This document shows positions 46,903 through 56,068 of a stretch of DNA of 64,000 nt, in pieces (the first letter of the stretch is position 1; each line of letters starts with the position of its first letter). The notes beneath the pieces are model-generated. The model made no database searches. It was not told the DNA's origin and was given only the letters and a program-made list of their open reading frames with translations. Where the stretch lies: the NCBI GenBank assembly GCA_031556375.1, contig JAVBTA010000044.1:14562-78561 (forward strand), written 5' to 3'. The position numbers and the translations under genes are program-made. This DNA is from BNXB01 sp031556375 (GTDB taxonomy: Bacteria; Bacteroidota; Bacteroidia; Bacteroidales; Azobacteroidaceae).

Positions 46903-46943
46903 AGGAAAGGCTATTTCTCAATTGAGGGGTAGCCTTTCTGTTT
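46903..46943 (+). terminator. Terminator of the system 3 operon
   Basis: Arms GAAAGGCTA and TAGCCTTTC pair around an inner CTCAATTGAG palindrome, with a short T-rich tail, 35 nt after the stop codon. Confidence 0.65.
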
Positions 46944-47007
46944 ACAGTGATTAGATATTCAAGGAGAGTTTTTTCTTTATTTGCAGTTTAACCTGAAAAT
47001 ATTCATG

Positions 47008-47015
47008 TACATTTG
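47008..47015 (+). promoter_or_regulatory. -7 element of the phospholipase gene
   Basis: TACATTTG fits TAnnTTTG. Transcription would begin near 47022, downstream of the earlier TTG and ATG codons, which supports the ATG at 47032 as the real start. A TTTG lies 24 nt upstream, slightly too far for a normal -33 box. Confidence 0.5.
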
Positions 47016-47031
47016 CATAAACTTATGTACT

Positions 47032-47952
47032 ATGGATAGACTTCTTCTATTATTGATTTTGTTATCCTTATCTTTCCAGAGAGTTTATTCCCAGGAAAAC
47101 GACACTATCAAAGCCTCATGTTCGCATGATAGTACAACAACGATGTCCTTACGTGAACGGGCGGCCGCGACCGCACGTTTATACCGACTTCAAGAAATAA
47201 AATCCGACGAAGACAGTATTATTAAAGCGAAAGAAAGGGAACCTGCCTTTGCCGCTTATAAAGACAACTATTTTATTACAGGAATACCTCTCAACAAACA
47301 AGTAAACCCACAAACTGCCGATGCAAAATTTCAACTCAGCATACGACAACGGATTTCGAATAGCGTCTTGCCTTTCAATTCATTCCTTTACCTGACTTAT
47401 ACTCAAAAAACATTCTGGGATATTTATGGTGAATCGAGTCCTTTTCGTGACTCAAATTACAACCCGGGAATCGGATTCGGGAAACATATATTCAATAAAG
47501 GTAAATTCTTAGGTACAGCATTCATACAAATAGAACATGAATCAAACGGACAGGGGGACTCTATCTTATCCAGAAGCTGGAATTACATGAGTTGTGCAGG
47601 GAAATTTTTCTTCAATCAATTATCTTCCGCACAATTGAAGTTTTGGATTCCATTCGTTGATGGTGGAGCAAATCAGGATCTGCTGGACTACAGGGGACTT
47701 CTTGATTTTTCTTTCAATACTTTAACTCCGAATAAATTATGGTGGTTTACTACGGATATTAATCCAAGAAAAGGTTTTGGAAACGCAAATATCAATATAA
47801 GTCTCGGATATCGGCTTTCAAAAAAATACAATCAATACTTTTACGTCCAATTCTACAGTGGTTATTGCGAAGGGTTACTCGATTACAATAAATATTCCTG
47901 CATGCTAAGAGCAGGGTTCTGTATCAAACCGGATTTCTTCAGCTCATATTAA
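47032..47952 (+). CDS. pldA: Outer-membrane phospholipase A
   Basis: A 306-residue protein from the ATG at 47032 (longer frames using 46981 or 47005 add an implausible leader). Signal peptide LLLLLILLSLSFQRVYSQ is followed by the OMPLA barrel. The active-site signature HESNGQ (His169, Ser171) matches the HxSNG motif of OMPLA. OMPLA hydrolyses phospholipids that reach the outer leaflet of the outer membrane and so keeps bilayer asymmetry. The gene stands alone and convergent to the leucine-rich-repeat gene, with 28 nt between stops and no visible hairpin. Confidence 0.93.
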   Translation: MDRLLLLLILLSLSFQRVYSQENDTIKASCSHDSTTTMSLRERAAATARLYRLQEIKSDEDSIIKAKEREPAFAAYKDNYFITGIPLNKQVNPQTADAKFQLSIRQRISNSVLPFNSFLYLTYTQKTFWDIYGESSPFRDSNYNPGIGFGKHIFNKGKFLGTAFIQIEHESNGQGDSILSRSWNYMSCAGKFFFNQLSSAQLKFWIPFVDGGANQDLLDYRGLLDFSFNTLTPNKLWWFTTDINPRKGFGNANINISLGYRLSKKYNQYFYVQFYSGYCEGLLDYNKYSCMLRAGFCIKPDFFSSY

Positions 47953-47980
47953 ATAACGTGAGTTCGAAATAATGAAATTC

Positions 47981-50554
47981 CTATTTCCTGATCACCTTGT
48001 AAGATTTGTCATTGTATTGTATCAGGTACGTTCCTTTGGCATAACTGCTCAAATCGATCGTTGTAGTGCCTTCCTGAGTCTTACAACTGCCTTTTACTGA
48101 CCCGGTAATATCAGTTATTTTGATCATTTGATTAGCAACGGTTCCCGATACTTTCAGGATGCCTGAAGTCGGGTTAGGATAAACAGCAACGACGGCTGCT
48201 GTGACATCTTCAACACCTGTCGGATAACTCACCGTGATCGTTTGTGTCAGTTCTCTCATACCGCAAGGGTGATCCATCGTGACAGTAAGGGTGCCTGTTC
48301 CTGCTGATAGCGTTCCAAAGGTTGCCCAGGTCTCGTTTTCTGTTTCTTTTCCTACCTCCGGAGAGAAAGTCACGCCTTCTTTATTGTAGCTCCATCTGTA
48401 TTTTGTTACATCCTGGTAACCATCCACTTTGATATGGTAAGTTTTACCTACGGTTGCCGGATTGGGATACTCTGCCAGTTTTAGAGAACTTGGAAGGTAA
48501 TCAGCGACCCATAGTTTAACTCGTTTACTGTATGCACTAGAAGTGACGCCATTGTAGTTACTACGTACTATTACATAATAACGTTCGTAATCCGTCAGTT
48601 TAACATCATTGATTGTGATCGTATTCGAGTTAGCTTCCATCACACGGTTATTACCGCAATACCATTCGTAACTCAGGTTTTCACCTTCTACTTCAATACT
48701 CCATGTATAGCTACCATTGATACAAACTAAGGCATCTTCCAGATCTTTGATAATCTTCGGCACATAACAGGTACGGATCACATTCACCGCATAAGTCATT
48801 GTGGTCGTCAAGTCCTGAGCAGTAACCGCGATTGTAAGGTAGTTATCGCCCGGTTGAAGAGAGAACGTTCCGTTACCGGAAACACTGGCGCCCGCATTAT
48901 TGGCAATACCTAACAAACTGATTTGTTCCGTTTCACAAGAAATGGTCATCATATAACTGGTACGGGCCGGATTGAAATCGGAAACAGCAGTACCATTCAC
49001 TTTCAGATCTTTCAGGCTTGCATCCTGGTTCGCAACCGAGACTACAGTGACCGGTGTGCTCGTTGCTGTTCCACAAGTACCTGTAACCGTTACATAGTAA
49101 TTGCCATTTTCGGTTTCATAAGCATTACCGATGGTCAGTTGGGAACTTGTAGTTCCTGAGTATTTACCCCCGTCTGCCAGGGTCGTAATTATACCATCCA
49201 CATCTTTATACCACTGGTATTGCAGGTTATGACCTACAGCAACAAGGTTAATCAGTGTAACATTGGAACCCGGACGGATATAACCATTACTCAAAATAAT
49301 ATTACTGCTATTGTCTATCGCCGGTTGAGTCGCGACAGCTGTTGTCTGATAAACAGTAATAGTGCCCACAACAACAACACTGTCGCCACAAGCACTGGAA
49401 GCTGTGAAGGTCAATGTTTTACCATTATCACCATAAGCCAATAGTGCACCTGGGGTGTAAATCACACCATCCAGTTTCCAGGTTTGGGTAATTACCGGTG
49501 TTCCCTGAGCAGTAACAGTCGGTGTAGGTAACGTCAAGGCGCTTCCTTCGCAAATAGCTGCCGGTAAAGTCATCGGGGCTACTGTCGGTTTAGAATTCAC
49601 TGTCACTACAATTGGAGTCATGTCACTCTTATAACCATGAATCGTAGTCATCTGAGCATAGTAAGTGGTGGTTGAATTCATTAACACTGCCGTAGGAGTG
49701 GCAACCGGAGTCGTTTTATCCGATTCGAAGTATTCAACTGTTGCATCTACTGGCGATACACTTACTGTTGAAGTCAAATCTACATTAGAGCCCAAACAAA
49801 CAGCCGGAGCAGTTACATCGACTCTAAGTTCAATTATAGTTTTAAAATCTTTCCATTCAAGAGCTCCTTGATATGCAGAAAGGCTACCTGCCATCACATA
49901 CAAGGTATCTTTGGGCACTCCCGAAAAAGAAGAAGCTGAAAGTCGCGGAGGGGTCGTATTAAGTGAATATATCGATGTTAACGTGGTACAACCATTAAAA
50001 ACACCAGGAATTTCATTTATACCAGCCGGAATAATTATCGAGGATAGTTTCTTGCAACCAAAAAAGGCACCAACTCCAATCGTAGTTAAACCATTGGGAA
50101 TGACAATAGAAACTAAATTAATACACGACCTAAAGGCTAAGCCTCCAATGGAATATAAGCTTTCCGGGAGAGTAACCGAAGTCAAGGAGGCACAGCCTAG
50201 AAAAGCAGTACTTCCAATAGTAGTAACACCTTCAGGAATAGAAATCGAAGATAAGTCTCTGCAACTTAGAAAAGCATTATTCGCAATAGATCGAATTCCA
50301 TCGGAGAGAGTAACTGAAGTTAAAGTACTACAGCCGGAAAAAGCAGAAATCCCAACAGCTGTAACATTATAAGTAACACTGTTATAAGTAACCGTGCTTG
50401 GAATAACAACATCTCCAGTATATTCAGCTGGTGTCGGCAGAGAGGTTACGGTAGCATCACTACCGGAAAAAGTATAGTTAATACCATCAACAACCTGAGC
50501 AGTACTTACCTTGGCGCACACGAATAGAGCAAAGAGTAGTGTAATGTATTTCAT
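47981..50554 (-). CDS. BspA-type leucine-rich-repeat surface protein with T9SS tail
   Basis: An 857-residue secreted protein (signal peptide ending near VSTAQ). Residues about 30-230 hold LRR_5/BspA repeats with the recurring LTSVTLPESLYSIG-like pattern and SIPEGVTTIG turns. Immunoglobulin- and PKD-like domains follow (about 240-500), then a cadherin-like sandwich (SLKDLKVNGTAVSDFNPART), more sandwich modules, and a C-terminal Por secretion tail (VYPNPTSGILKV to KGTYLIQYNDKSYKVIRK, about 785-857). This tail directs export by the type IX system and attachment to the cell surface. BspA-like proteins bind host or bacterial surfaces; a role in adhesion is likely but inferred. Confidence 0.93.
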   Translation of the reverse strand: MKYITLLFALFVCAKVSTAQVVDGINYTFSGSDATVTSLPTPAEYTGDVVIPSTVTYNSVTYNVTAVGISAFSGCSTLTSVTLSDGIRSIANNAFLSCRDLSSISIPEGVTTIGSTAFLGCASLTSVTLPESLYSIGGLAFRSCINLVSIVIPNGLTTIGVGAFFGCKKLSSIIIPAGINEIPGVFNGCTTLTSIYSLNTTPPRLSASSFSGVPKDTLYVMAGSLSAYQGALEWKDFKTIIELRVDVTAPAVCLGSNVDLTSTVSVSPVDATVEYFESDKTTPVATPTAVLMNSTTTYYAQMTTIHGYKSDMTPIVVTVNSKPTVAPMTLPAAICEGSALTLPTPTVTAQGTPVITQTWKLDGVIYTPGALLAYGDNGKTLTFTASSACGDSVVVVGTITVYQTTAVATQPAIDNSSNIILSNGYIRPGSNVTLINLVAVGHNLQYQWYKDVDGIITTLADGGKYSGTTSSQLTIGNAYETENGNYYVTVTGTCGTATSTPVTVVSVANQDASLKDLKVNGTAVSDFNPARTSYMMTISCETEQISLLGIANNAGASVSGNGTFSLQPGDNYLTIAVTAQDLTTTMTYAVNVIRTCYVPKIIKDLEDALVCINGSYTWSIEVEGENLSYEWYCGNNRVMEANSNTITINDVKLTDYERYYVIVRSNYNGVTSSAYSKRVKLWVADYLPSSLKLAEYPNPATVGKTYHIKVDGYQDVTKYRWSYNKEGVTFSPEVGKETENETWATFGTLSAGTGTLTVTMDHPCGMRELTQTITVSYPTGVEDVTAAVVAVYPNPTSGILKVSGTVANQMIKITDITGSVKGSCKTQEGTTTIDLSSYAKGTYLIQYNDKSYKVIRK

Positions 50555-50819
50555 ATTTATTTATTAATCTAAATTCCCATTAGTTACTTTGTATAATTTT
50601 GATTAGCAAACGAGTTGGTAACAAAAACTACAAGTTATAATTATTAATTTTTATATTAACAAATTTCATCAAAATAAAGTTCACTACCTATCTATTATTT
50701 TAACAACATTTTTTAAAGGAACTTGGGAATTATTGGGATATAAACGTAGCTGCGATAAACTGTAGAGATAGCAAACGGTTGTGGTTGTTTAACCCGTACC
50801 CTTTATTCTTTTTCAACTC

Positions 50820-51545
50820 TTATTGTAATTCTCTGATTTTAACGTTTTTGTACCAGCAATCGTATCCATGATCCTGAAGACCGATGTAACCTTCTTTTGC
50901 AGGTCCGTCTTTGAAGCCCGGCCAGTCTTTGAACTTACTTTTTGACACCAGGTCATACCATTCCGGAGTCCAAAGGGTATATTCGACTACTTTAACTCCA
51001 TTTTGAGTATGTGTAACCTTTCCGTTTTCAACACGGATCACAATCGTATTCCATTCTCCCGCCGGTTTTGCATTTTGGGGCAGAGCCGGAATCATATCAT
51101 AAAGTGAACCGGCGAGGTGGTTGGCTAATTTATTATCAGAAGCATACCAGTTGTCAAGTACCTGAATTTCAGGAGCTGCATAATAAATAGGTTTTCCCGG
51201 ATACTCCACTACATAGTAGAAAATTCCCGAATTTCCGCCCTTTTCTATTTTCCAATCAATCGACAACTCGAAATTTTTATATTTTTTCGTTCCAAACAGA
51301 ATGTCTCCGCCTTGTCCGCTGCCAGCCTTTTCACCACGCTCGACTTTCATTGCTTCCTGGTCGATTTTCCAGTTGGCAGCCATTTCTTCAGAGTTGCATT
51401 TTCTCCAACCGTTGAAAGATTTTCCATCGAACAAAAGGGTCCATCCCGCTTTCTGTTCTTTTTTAGACAGTGTGTTACTCTTTTGTGCATGCACACTTAC
51501 AGCACAAAAAACAACCAATAACAACATCAATAATTTAGTTCTCAT
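50820..51545 (-). CDS. DUF1080 (3-keto-disaccharide hydrolase-like) exported protein
   Basis: A 241-residue protein from the ATG at 51543-51545, where MRTKLLMLLLVV forms a signal peptide; a longer frame to 51599 adds 18 non-signal residues and is rejected. The concanavalin-like DUF1080 domain shows WTLLFDGKSFNGWRK, DILFGTKKYKNFELSIDWKI, GGNSGIFYYV, PEIQVLDNW and GYIGLQDHGYDCWYKNVKIREL. Some members hydrolyse 3-keto-glycosides after oxidation of the sugar. No sugar 3-dehydrogenase gene is near. It lies 70 nt downstream of oxyR on the same strand and may be co-transcribed with it. Confidence 0.9.
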   Translation of the reverse strand: MRTKLLMLLLVVFCAVSVHAQKSNTLSKKEQKAGWTLLFDGKSFNGWRKCNSEEMAANWKIDQEAMKVERGEKAGSGQGGDILFGTKKYKNFELSIDWKIEKGGNSGIFYYVVEYPGKPIYYAAPEIQVLDNWYASDNKLANHLAGSLYDMIPALPQNAKPAGEWNTIVIRVENGKVTHTQNGVKVVEYTLWTPEWYDLVSKSKFKDWPGFKDGPAKEGYIGLQDHGYDCWYKNVKIRELQ

Positions 51546-51615
51546 AGATTTTTTTTTAGGGTTGATATAATTTAAATATTGTTTTTTTATAAACAGCAAA
51601 GATACAATTCTGCAA

Positions 51616-52557
51616 TTACAAATCTACTACAAATTTCTTCAAATCCGAATTTTTCATTGACTTTGGAACTGAATCGTTTACAATATCCAAAATTGCATCC
51701 AGCATTTTCTTCCGAATATAATCTCTACTTACCACTAAAGAGACTTCTCTGACTGCTGTAATATCCTTGAACTCACGAAGATTTTCCTGTTTGTCTTCGC
51801 TAAGAGTCATCGCTGACATTTCCGGCACGACAGTTATTCCGGAATTCAGATCTACTATATTAATCAGGGTATCGATACTTCCCGCTTCATATCTCACAGG
51901 ATAATTCTCTCCCAATACAGTCTTTTTCATTTTACAAAGCCTCTCTATCTGTCCCCGAAGACAGTGTACACTCTCCAGTAACCAGACATTCTTTATATCT
52001 ATCGAATCCAAATCTATTTTCTCACTTTGCCATTCCACATCCGAAGGAGACACGTAAGCATAAAATTTTTCATAATATATCGGATATTCCACTAAACCGG
52101 GATGATTCAACGGACCCGCCATCAGACCTCCATCGAGTTTCCCTGCCAGGATATCCGTAACGATATTGGTAGTCGTATTTTCCTTGAGAACAAGAGTAAT
52201 TTCCTTATACTTGCGTTCTTTCCTTCTCAATAATTCGGGAACAAGATATGGAGCTATTGTCGGAATGATACCTAAGTTAAAGTTTCCTGATGCCAAATTC
52301 TGCTCATTTTCCACCAATTCCTGTATCCGGTTAAATTGTTTGAGTGTCAACTTTGCCTGTTCAATAATCTGTATACCGATGGGAGTCGGCACTACAGGCT
52401 GATCGGTGCGATCAAAAATCTGCACACCCAGATCCTCTTCCAATTTCCGGATCATCATACTCAATGTAGGCTGAGTCACATGACAAGCCTCTGCTGCCCG
52501 TGCAAAATGCCGGTGTTGATCCACCGCAAGAATGTATTCCAATTGTTGTATTGTCAT
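51616..52557 (-). CDS. oxyR: Hydrogen-peroxide sensor OxyR, LysR family
   Basis: A 313-residue regulator read from the ATG at 52557 (a TTG at 52563 would add two residues). N-terminal winged helix (QLEYILAVDQHRHFARAAEAC, TQPTLSMMIRKLEEDLG) and LysR substrate domain. The redox pair lies in VHCLRGQIERLC as Cys199 and Cys208, the same spacing and numbering as in E. coli OxyR. This strongly supports both the identity and the start. It is divergent from ahpC-ahpF with an operator between them, the classical arrangement for a peroxide-induced regulon. Confidence 0.97.
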   Translation of the reverse strand: MTIQQLEYILAVDQHRHFARAAEACHVTQPTLSMMIRKLEEDLGVQIFDRTDQPVVPTPIGIQIIEQAKLTLKQFNRIQELVENEQNLASGNFNLGIIPTIAPYLVPELLRRKERKYKEITLVLKENTTTNIVTDILAGKLDGGLMAGPLNHPGLVEYPIYYEKFYAYVSPSDVEWQSEKIDLDSIDIKNVWLLESVHCLRGQIERLCKMKKTVLGENYPVRYEAGSIDTLINIVDLNSGITVVPEMSAMTLSEDKQENLREFKDITAVREVSLVVSRDYIRKKMLDAILDIVNDSVPKSMKNSDLKKFVVDL

Positions 52558-52562
52558 TGCCA

Positions 52563-52598
52563 ATAGATTTTATCTATGCAAAGATAGAGATTATCAGT
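52563..52598. promoter_or_regulatory. OxyR-type operator between oxyR and ahpC
   Basis: The first dyad ATAG-N7-CTAT (52563-52577) is perfect. A second, weaker ATAG-N7-CAGT (52584-52598) follows with centres 21 bp apart, two helical turns. The site lies 5 bp from the oxyR ATG and abuts the -33 box of the ahpC promoter, so it could activate ahpC and repress oxyR. Confidence 0.75.
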
Positions 52599-52629
52599 TT
52601 GATTTATAATATTAATTAAAATAAATTTG
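52598..52629 (+). promoter_or_regulatory. Promoter of ahpC-ahpF
   Basis: TTTG (52598-52601) and TAAATTTG (52622-52629) are separated by 20 nt, a full match to the Bacteroidetes promoter. The upstream edge touches the OxyR-type operator. Start of transcription near 52636 leaves a 34-nt leader. Confidence 0.8.
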
Positions 52630-52669
52630 CAAAAAAAATAAAATACAATCATTCATAAAATTTAGTATT

Positions 52670-53236
52670 ATGCAACCAATTATCAATTCTCAACTTCCTG
52701 AATTCAAAGTTCAGGCGTATCAAAACGGAAATTTCAAAACTGTAAGCAACAATGATGTTTTAGGCAAATGGGCCATTTTCTTCTTCTATCCGGCGGACTT
52801 CACATTCGTTTGTCCTACCGAATTAGTTGACATGGCAGAAAAATATGCAAAATTTCAAGAGTATGGAGTAGAAATTTATTCCGTAAGTACGGATTCCCAC
52901 TTTGTTCATAAAGCATGGCACGATGCATCTGAAAATATACGCAAAATCAAATATCCTATGCTTGCAGATCCAACAGGAGTTTTGAGCCGGGCATTCGGAG
53001 TTATGATTGAAGAAGAAGGCATGGCTTATCGTGGAACATTCCTCGTTAATCCAGAAGGAAAAATCAAAATTGCAGAAATTCATGATAACGGTATCGGACG
53101 TAATGCAGACGAATTACTTCGCAAAGTAGAAGCCGCACTCTTTGTAGCTTCGCATCCGGGAGAAGTGTGTCCTGCAAAGTGGAAAAGAGGTGAAGAAACA
53201 TTGAAGCCAAGTATTGATTTAGTCGGAAAAATTTAA
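52670..53236 (+). CDS. ahpC: Alkyl hydroperoxide reductase, peroxiredoxin subunit
   Basis: A 188-residue typical 2-Cys peroxiredoxin, cytoplasmic. The peroxidatic Cys48 is in FTFVCPTE and the resolving Cys167 is in GEVCPAKW; the YPADFTF and DPTGVLSRAFGV segments are family-typical. It reduces H2O2 and organic peroxides and is recycled by AhpF, encoded 7 nt downstream. Length equals the family norm. Expression is probably induced by OxyR from the promoter upstream. Confidence 0.98.
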   Translation: MQPIINSQLPEFKVQAYQNGNFKTVSNNDVLGKWAIFFFYPADFTFVCPTELVDMAEKYAKFQEYGVEIYSVSTDSHFVHKAWHDASENIRKIKYPMLADPTGVLSRAFGVMIEEEGMAYRGTFLVNPEGKIKIAEIHDNGIGRNADELLRKVEAALFVASHPGEVCPAKWKRGEETLKPSIDLVGKI

Positions 53237-53243
53237 AATAAAT

Positions 53244-54791
53244 ATGCTCGATCAACCATTAAAAGATCAGTTAATAGGCATTTTTGCTCCTCTTGAAGCG
53301 GAATATACCCTCGACATCACCGTTTCGTCCGAACATGAAAGTTTGGACGAAATGTTGGAGCTATTGAACGACCTGGCAAATTGTTCTGAGAAGATTTCCT
53401 GTAAAGTAAAAGAAGGTAAAGGTCTGGAATTTTCTTTATTAAAAAATGGAAGCGATACTGGAATCAAGTTCCGTGGCATTCCTAACGGACATGAATTCAC
53501 TTCATTACTGCTGGCAATCCTTAACAGTGATGGTAAAGGGAAAAATATTCCGGACTTAAGCATCTGTAACCGGGTAAAGGCATTAAAAGGGCCTGTCAAT
53601 CTGACTACTTATGTTTCGCTGACCTGCACGAACTGTCCGGATGTAGTTCAATCTCTTAATCTGATGGCTATACTCAACGACAATATCCGCCACGAAATGG
53701 TGGACGGAGCTATCAATCAGGAAGAAGTTGAGTCCTTAAAGATACAGGGAGTACCGGCTGTATTTGCTGATGGAAAAATGCTTCATAGCGGGAAAGCCGA
53801 ATTTGGAGAGTTACTAGGCAAACTGGAGGAATTTTACGGTATCAATACCGAAAAAATAGAGATTATCACAAAGAACTATGATGTCGTTGTTGTCGGAGGA
53901 GGGCCTGCAGGCGCTTCTGCTGCAATTTATTCCGCCCGGAAAGGATTAAAAGTCGCAATATTAGCCGAACGTATCGGTGGACAGGTTAAGGAAACTCTAA
54001 GCATTGAAAACGTGATCTCCATCCCTAAAACTACAGGAGAGCAACTATCTGCCAACCTGAAACTTCACATGCAGGATTACGATATTGACATATTGGAACA
54101 CCGCCACGTTGAAAAGATCGAATTAGATGGAAAAAATAAGGTTGTTTTGGTTACCGGAGGAGAGAAATTCATTACTCCGGCGGTGATTATCGCTACAGGG
54201 GCCGGTTGGCGCAAACTTAATGTCCCCGGAGAATCCGACTATATCGGCAGGGGCGTAGCCTTCTGTCCTCATTGCGATGGTCCGTTTTATAAAGGAAAAC
54301 ATGTTGCAGTTATCGGTGGCGGAAATTCCGGGATAGAAGCTGCCATTGATCTCGCAGGGATCTGTTCTAAAGTCACCGTTTTCGAGTTCCTGGATGAACT
54401 GAAAGCGGATCAGGTCTTACAAAATAAAGTACAAAGCCTATCCAATATCGAAATACACAAATCATCCCAAACTCTGGAAATTATCGGAAACAATGAAAAA
54501 GTAACCGGAATGCGAATTAAAAACCGGAATACCGATCAGGAACGAACCGTTGATCTGGATGGTGTATTTGTGCAGATAGGTCTGATACCTAACAGTTCTG
54601 CATTTAAAGACCTTCTCAATATCAATCGTTTCGGTGAGATTGAAGTCGACGCCCATTGTCGTACAAACCAACCCGGCATTTACGCTGCCGGAGATGTTAC
54701 CACCGTTCCATACAAACAGATTATTATTTCTATGGGAGAAGGAGCTAAAGCGGCTCTGACTGCCTTTGAGGATAGAATGAGAGAGAATTGA
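53244..54791 (+). CDS. ahpF: Alkyl hydroperoxide reductase, flavoprotein subunit
   Basis: A 515-residue FAD disulfide reductase that reduces AhpC with NADH or NADPH. The N-terminal tandem thioredoxin-fold domain has Cys128 and Cys131 (TCTNCPD). The flavin domain starts with VVVVGGGPAGASAAIYSARKG and has the redox pair Cys341 and Cys344 (FCPHCDG), then the nucleotide site AVIGGGNSGIEAAIDLAG and the closing GIYAAGDVTTVPYKQ. Cysteine positions are almost the same as in E. coli. Its stop codon lies inside the hairpin that also holds the stop of the convergent dehydrogenase gene. Confidence 0.98.
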   Translation: MLDQPLKDQLIGIFAPLEAEYTLDITVSSEHESLDEMLELLNDLANCSEKISCKVKEGKGLEFSLLKNGSDTGIKFRGIPNGHEFTSLLLAILNSDGKGKNIPDLSICNRVKALKGPVNLTTYVSLTCTNCPDVVQSLNLMAILNDNIRHEMVDGAINQEEVESLKIQGVPAVFADGKMLHSGKAEFGELLGKLEEFYGINTEKIEIITKNYDVVVVGGGPAGASAAIYSARKGLKVAILAERIGGQVKETLSIENVISIPKTTGEQLSANLKLHMQDYDIDILEHRHVEKIELDGKNKVVLVTGGEKFITPAVIIATGAGWRKLNVPGESDYIGRGVAFCPHCDGPFYKGKHVAVIGGGNSGIEAAIDLAGICSKVTVFEFLDELKADQVLQNKVQSLSNIEIHKSSQTLEIIGNNEKVTGMRIKNRNTDQERTVDLDGVFVQIGLIPNSSAFKDLLNINRFGEIEVDAHCRTNQPGIYAAGDVTTVPYKQIIISMGEGAKAALTAFEDRMREN

Positions 54792-54838
54792 AAATTGAGA
54801 ATGATTTTGTGCGTAAGCCCATTCTCAATTCTCAATTC
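54785..54838. terminator. Long hairpin spanning the stops of ahpF and the dehydrogenase gene
   Basis: GAATTGAAAATTGAGAATG (54785-54803) and CATTCTCAATTCTCAATTC (54820-54838) form a nearly perfect stem with a 16-nt loop. Both stop codons lie in the stem. The short ATTGAGAATT unit is repeated within it, so it may be a repeat element serving as bidirectional terminator. Confidence 0.75.
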
Positions 54839-55988
54839 AAAAAGCTCCTTGCAAAATCGTTCTCACTTTCTCCGGAATAATATCCTGACGTTCACCCAAT
54901 TGCCAGCCACGCTCTTCAAAACGCTGAACAATCGGCTCAATCATGTCATTCTTCAACCCATATTCCGAAAGTTTAGTGCGGACACCCAATGAACGGAAAA
55001 ATTTCTCTACGCTCTCAATCGTTGCATTAATTCTTTCATCCCGGGTTCCTGAAGTAATTCCAAATACCCTCTCCCCCATCTGAATCAGCTTATCTCCCTT
55101 GTTTTCTCTCATCACCCTTAGTAGCGATGGCAAGATAATAGCCAATGTTTCTCCGTGAGCCAAACCGTGGAGAGCTGTGATCTCATGTCCGATCATGTGT
55201 GTTGCCCAATCCTGAGGAACACCACATGCAATATATCCGTTTAATGCAGCTGTTGCCGCCCACATTACATTCGCTCTGGAATCATAATCCGTACGGTTTT
55301 TCAAGACTTTGGGACCTTCTTCTGTTAATGTGACCAGAATACTCTCGGCAAAACGGTCCTGCAAGGGAGCATTAGCAGGATAAGTAAGATATTGTTCGCA
55401 AACATGTATAAAAGCATCCACAATGCCATTTTCGGTCTGATTATCCGGCAAAGAATAAGTCGATTCAGGATCTAAAACAGAAAATTTCGGGAAAACAAGC
55501 GATGAATTAAAAGCCAATTTTTCCTGTGTTGATGCTTTTGTAATTACCGCACCACTATTCATTTCCGAACCGGTAGCGGGCAGAGTCAGCACACAAGCAA
55601 GAGGCAACGCTTTCTTAACAGAAGCGCCCTTCGCAAGGATATCCCATGGGTCTCCTTCATAACAAGCAGCTGCAGCAATAAATTTGGTAGCATCAGCAAC
55701 AGATCCTCCTCCTACTGCCAGAAGAAAACTGATTCCTTCTTTTTTTATCATCTCAACAGCCTGCATACAGGTCTCATAATGCGGATTTGGCTCTATACCT
55801 GAGAATTCTTTCCACTCAAAACCATTCAAAACCTCTGAAACCTGAGTATAAACACCATTCTTCTTGATACTTCCGCCGCCATAAATCATCAGGATTTTAG
55901 CATTTTGGGGAATCTCTTTACTCATTCGGGCAATAGTTCCCTTCCCGAAAATAATCTTTACCGGATTGTAATAACTGAAATTGTTCAT
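54837..55988 (-). CDS. Iron-containing alcohol dehydrogenase, YqhD/butanol-dehydrogenase type
   Basis: A 383-residue protein from the ATG at 55986-55988 (MNNFSYYNPVKIIFGKG); the frame up to 56090 adds 34 residues unlike the family. NADP-binding region LMIYGGGSIKKNG and GGGSVADATKFIA; metal ligands are expected in DAFIHVCEQYL and in the MIGHEITALHGLAHGETLAI histidines. Such enzymes reduce short aldehydes with NADPH in the cytoplasm. Placed next to ahpCF, it may detoxify aldehydes from lipid peroxidation, but that is inference. It shares a 92-bp intergenic region with the divergent helicase gene. Confidence 0.94.
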   Translation of the reverse strand: MNNFSYYNPVKIIFGKGTIARMSKEIPQNAKILMIYGGGSIKKNGVYTQVSEVLNGFEWKEFSGIEPNPHYETCMQAVEMIKKEGISFLLAVGGGSVADATKFIAAAACYEGDPWDILAKGASVKKALPLACVLTLPATGSEMNSGAVITKASTQEKLAFNSSLVFPKFSVLDPESTYSLPDNQTENGIVDAFIHVCEQYLTYPANAPLQDRFAESILVTLTEEGPKVLKNRTDYDSRANVMWAATAALNGYIACGVPQDWATHMIGHEITALHGLAHGETLAIILPSLLRVMRENKGDKLIQMGERVFGITSGTRDERINATIESVEKFFRSLGVRTKLSEYGLKNDMIEPIVQRFEERGWQLGERQDIIPEKVRTILQGAF

Positions 55989-56068
55989 TATAATAATATT
56001 TTGATTATGAATATTCTCACACAAAATTACCCAAAATCCCCGACTTCTCTTATTAAACAAAAAAGAAT

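Noticed and set aside
46981..47031. TTG or earlier ATG start for the phospholipase
   Set aside because: A -7 box at 47008-47015 places the transcript start downstream of these codons, and the signal peptide begins at 47032.
49911..50372. 153-codon plus-strand frame opposite the leucine-rich repeats
   Set aside because: Repeat-like only because it mirrors the LRR codons; the sense strand has signal peptide, domains and T9SS tail.
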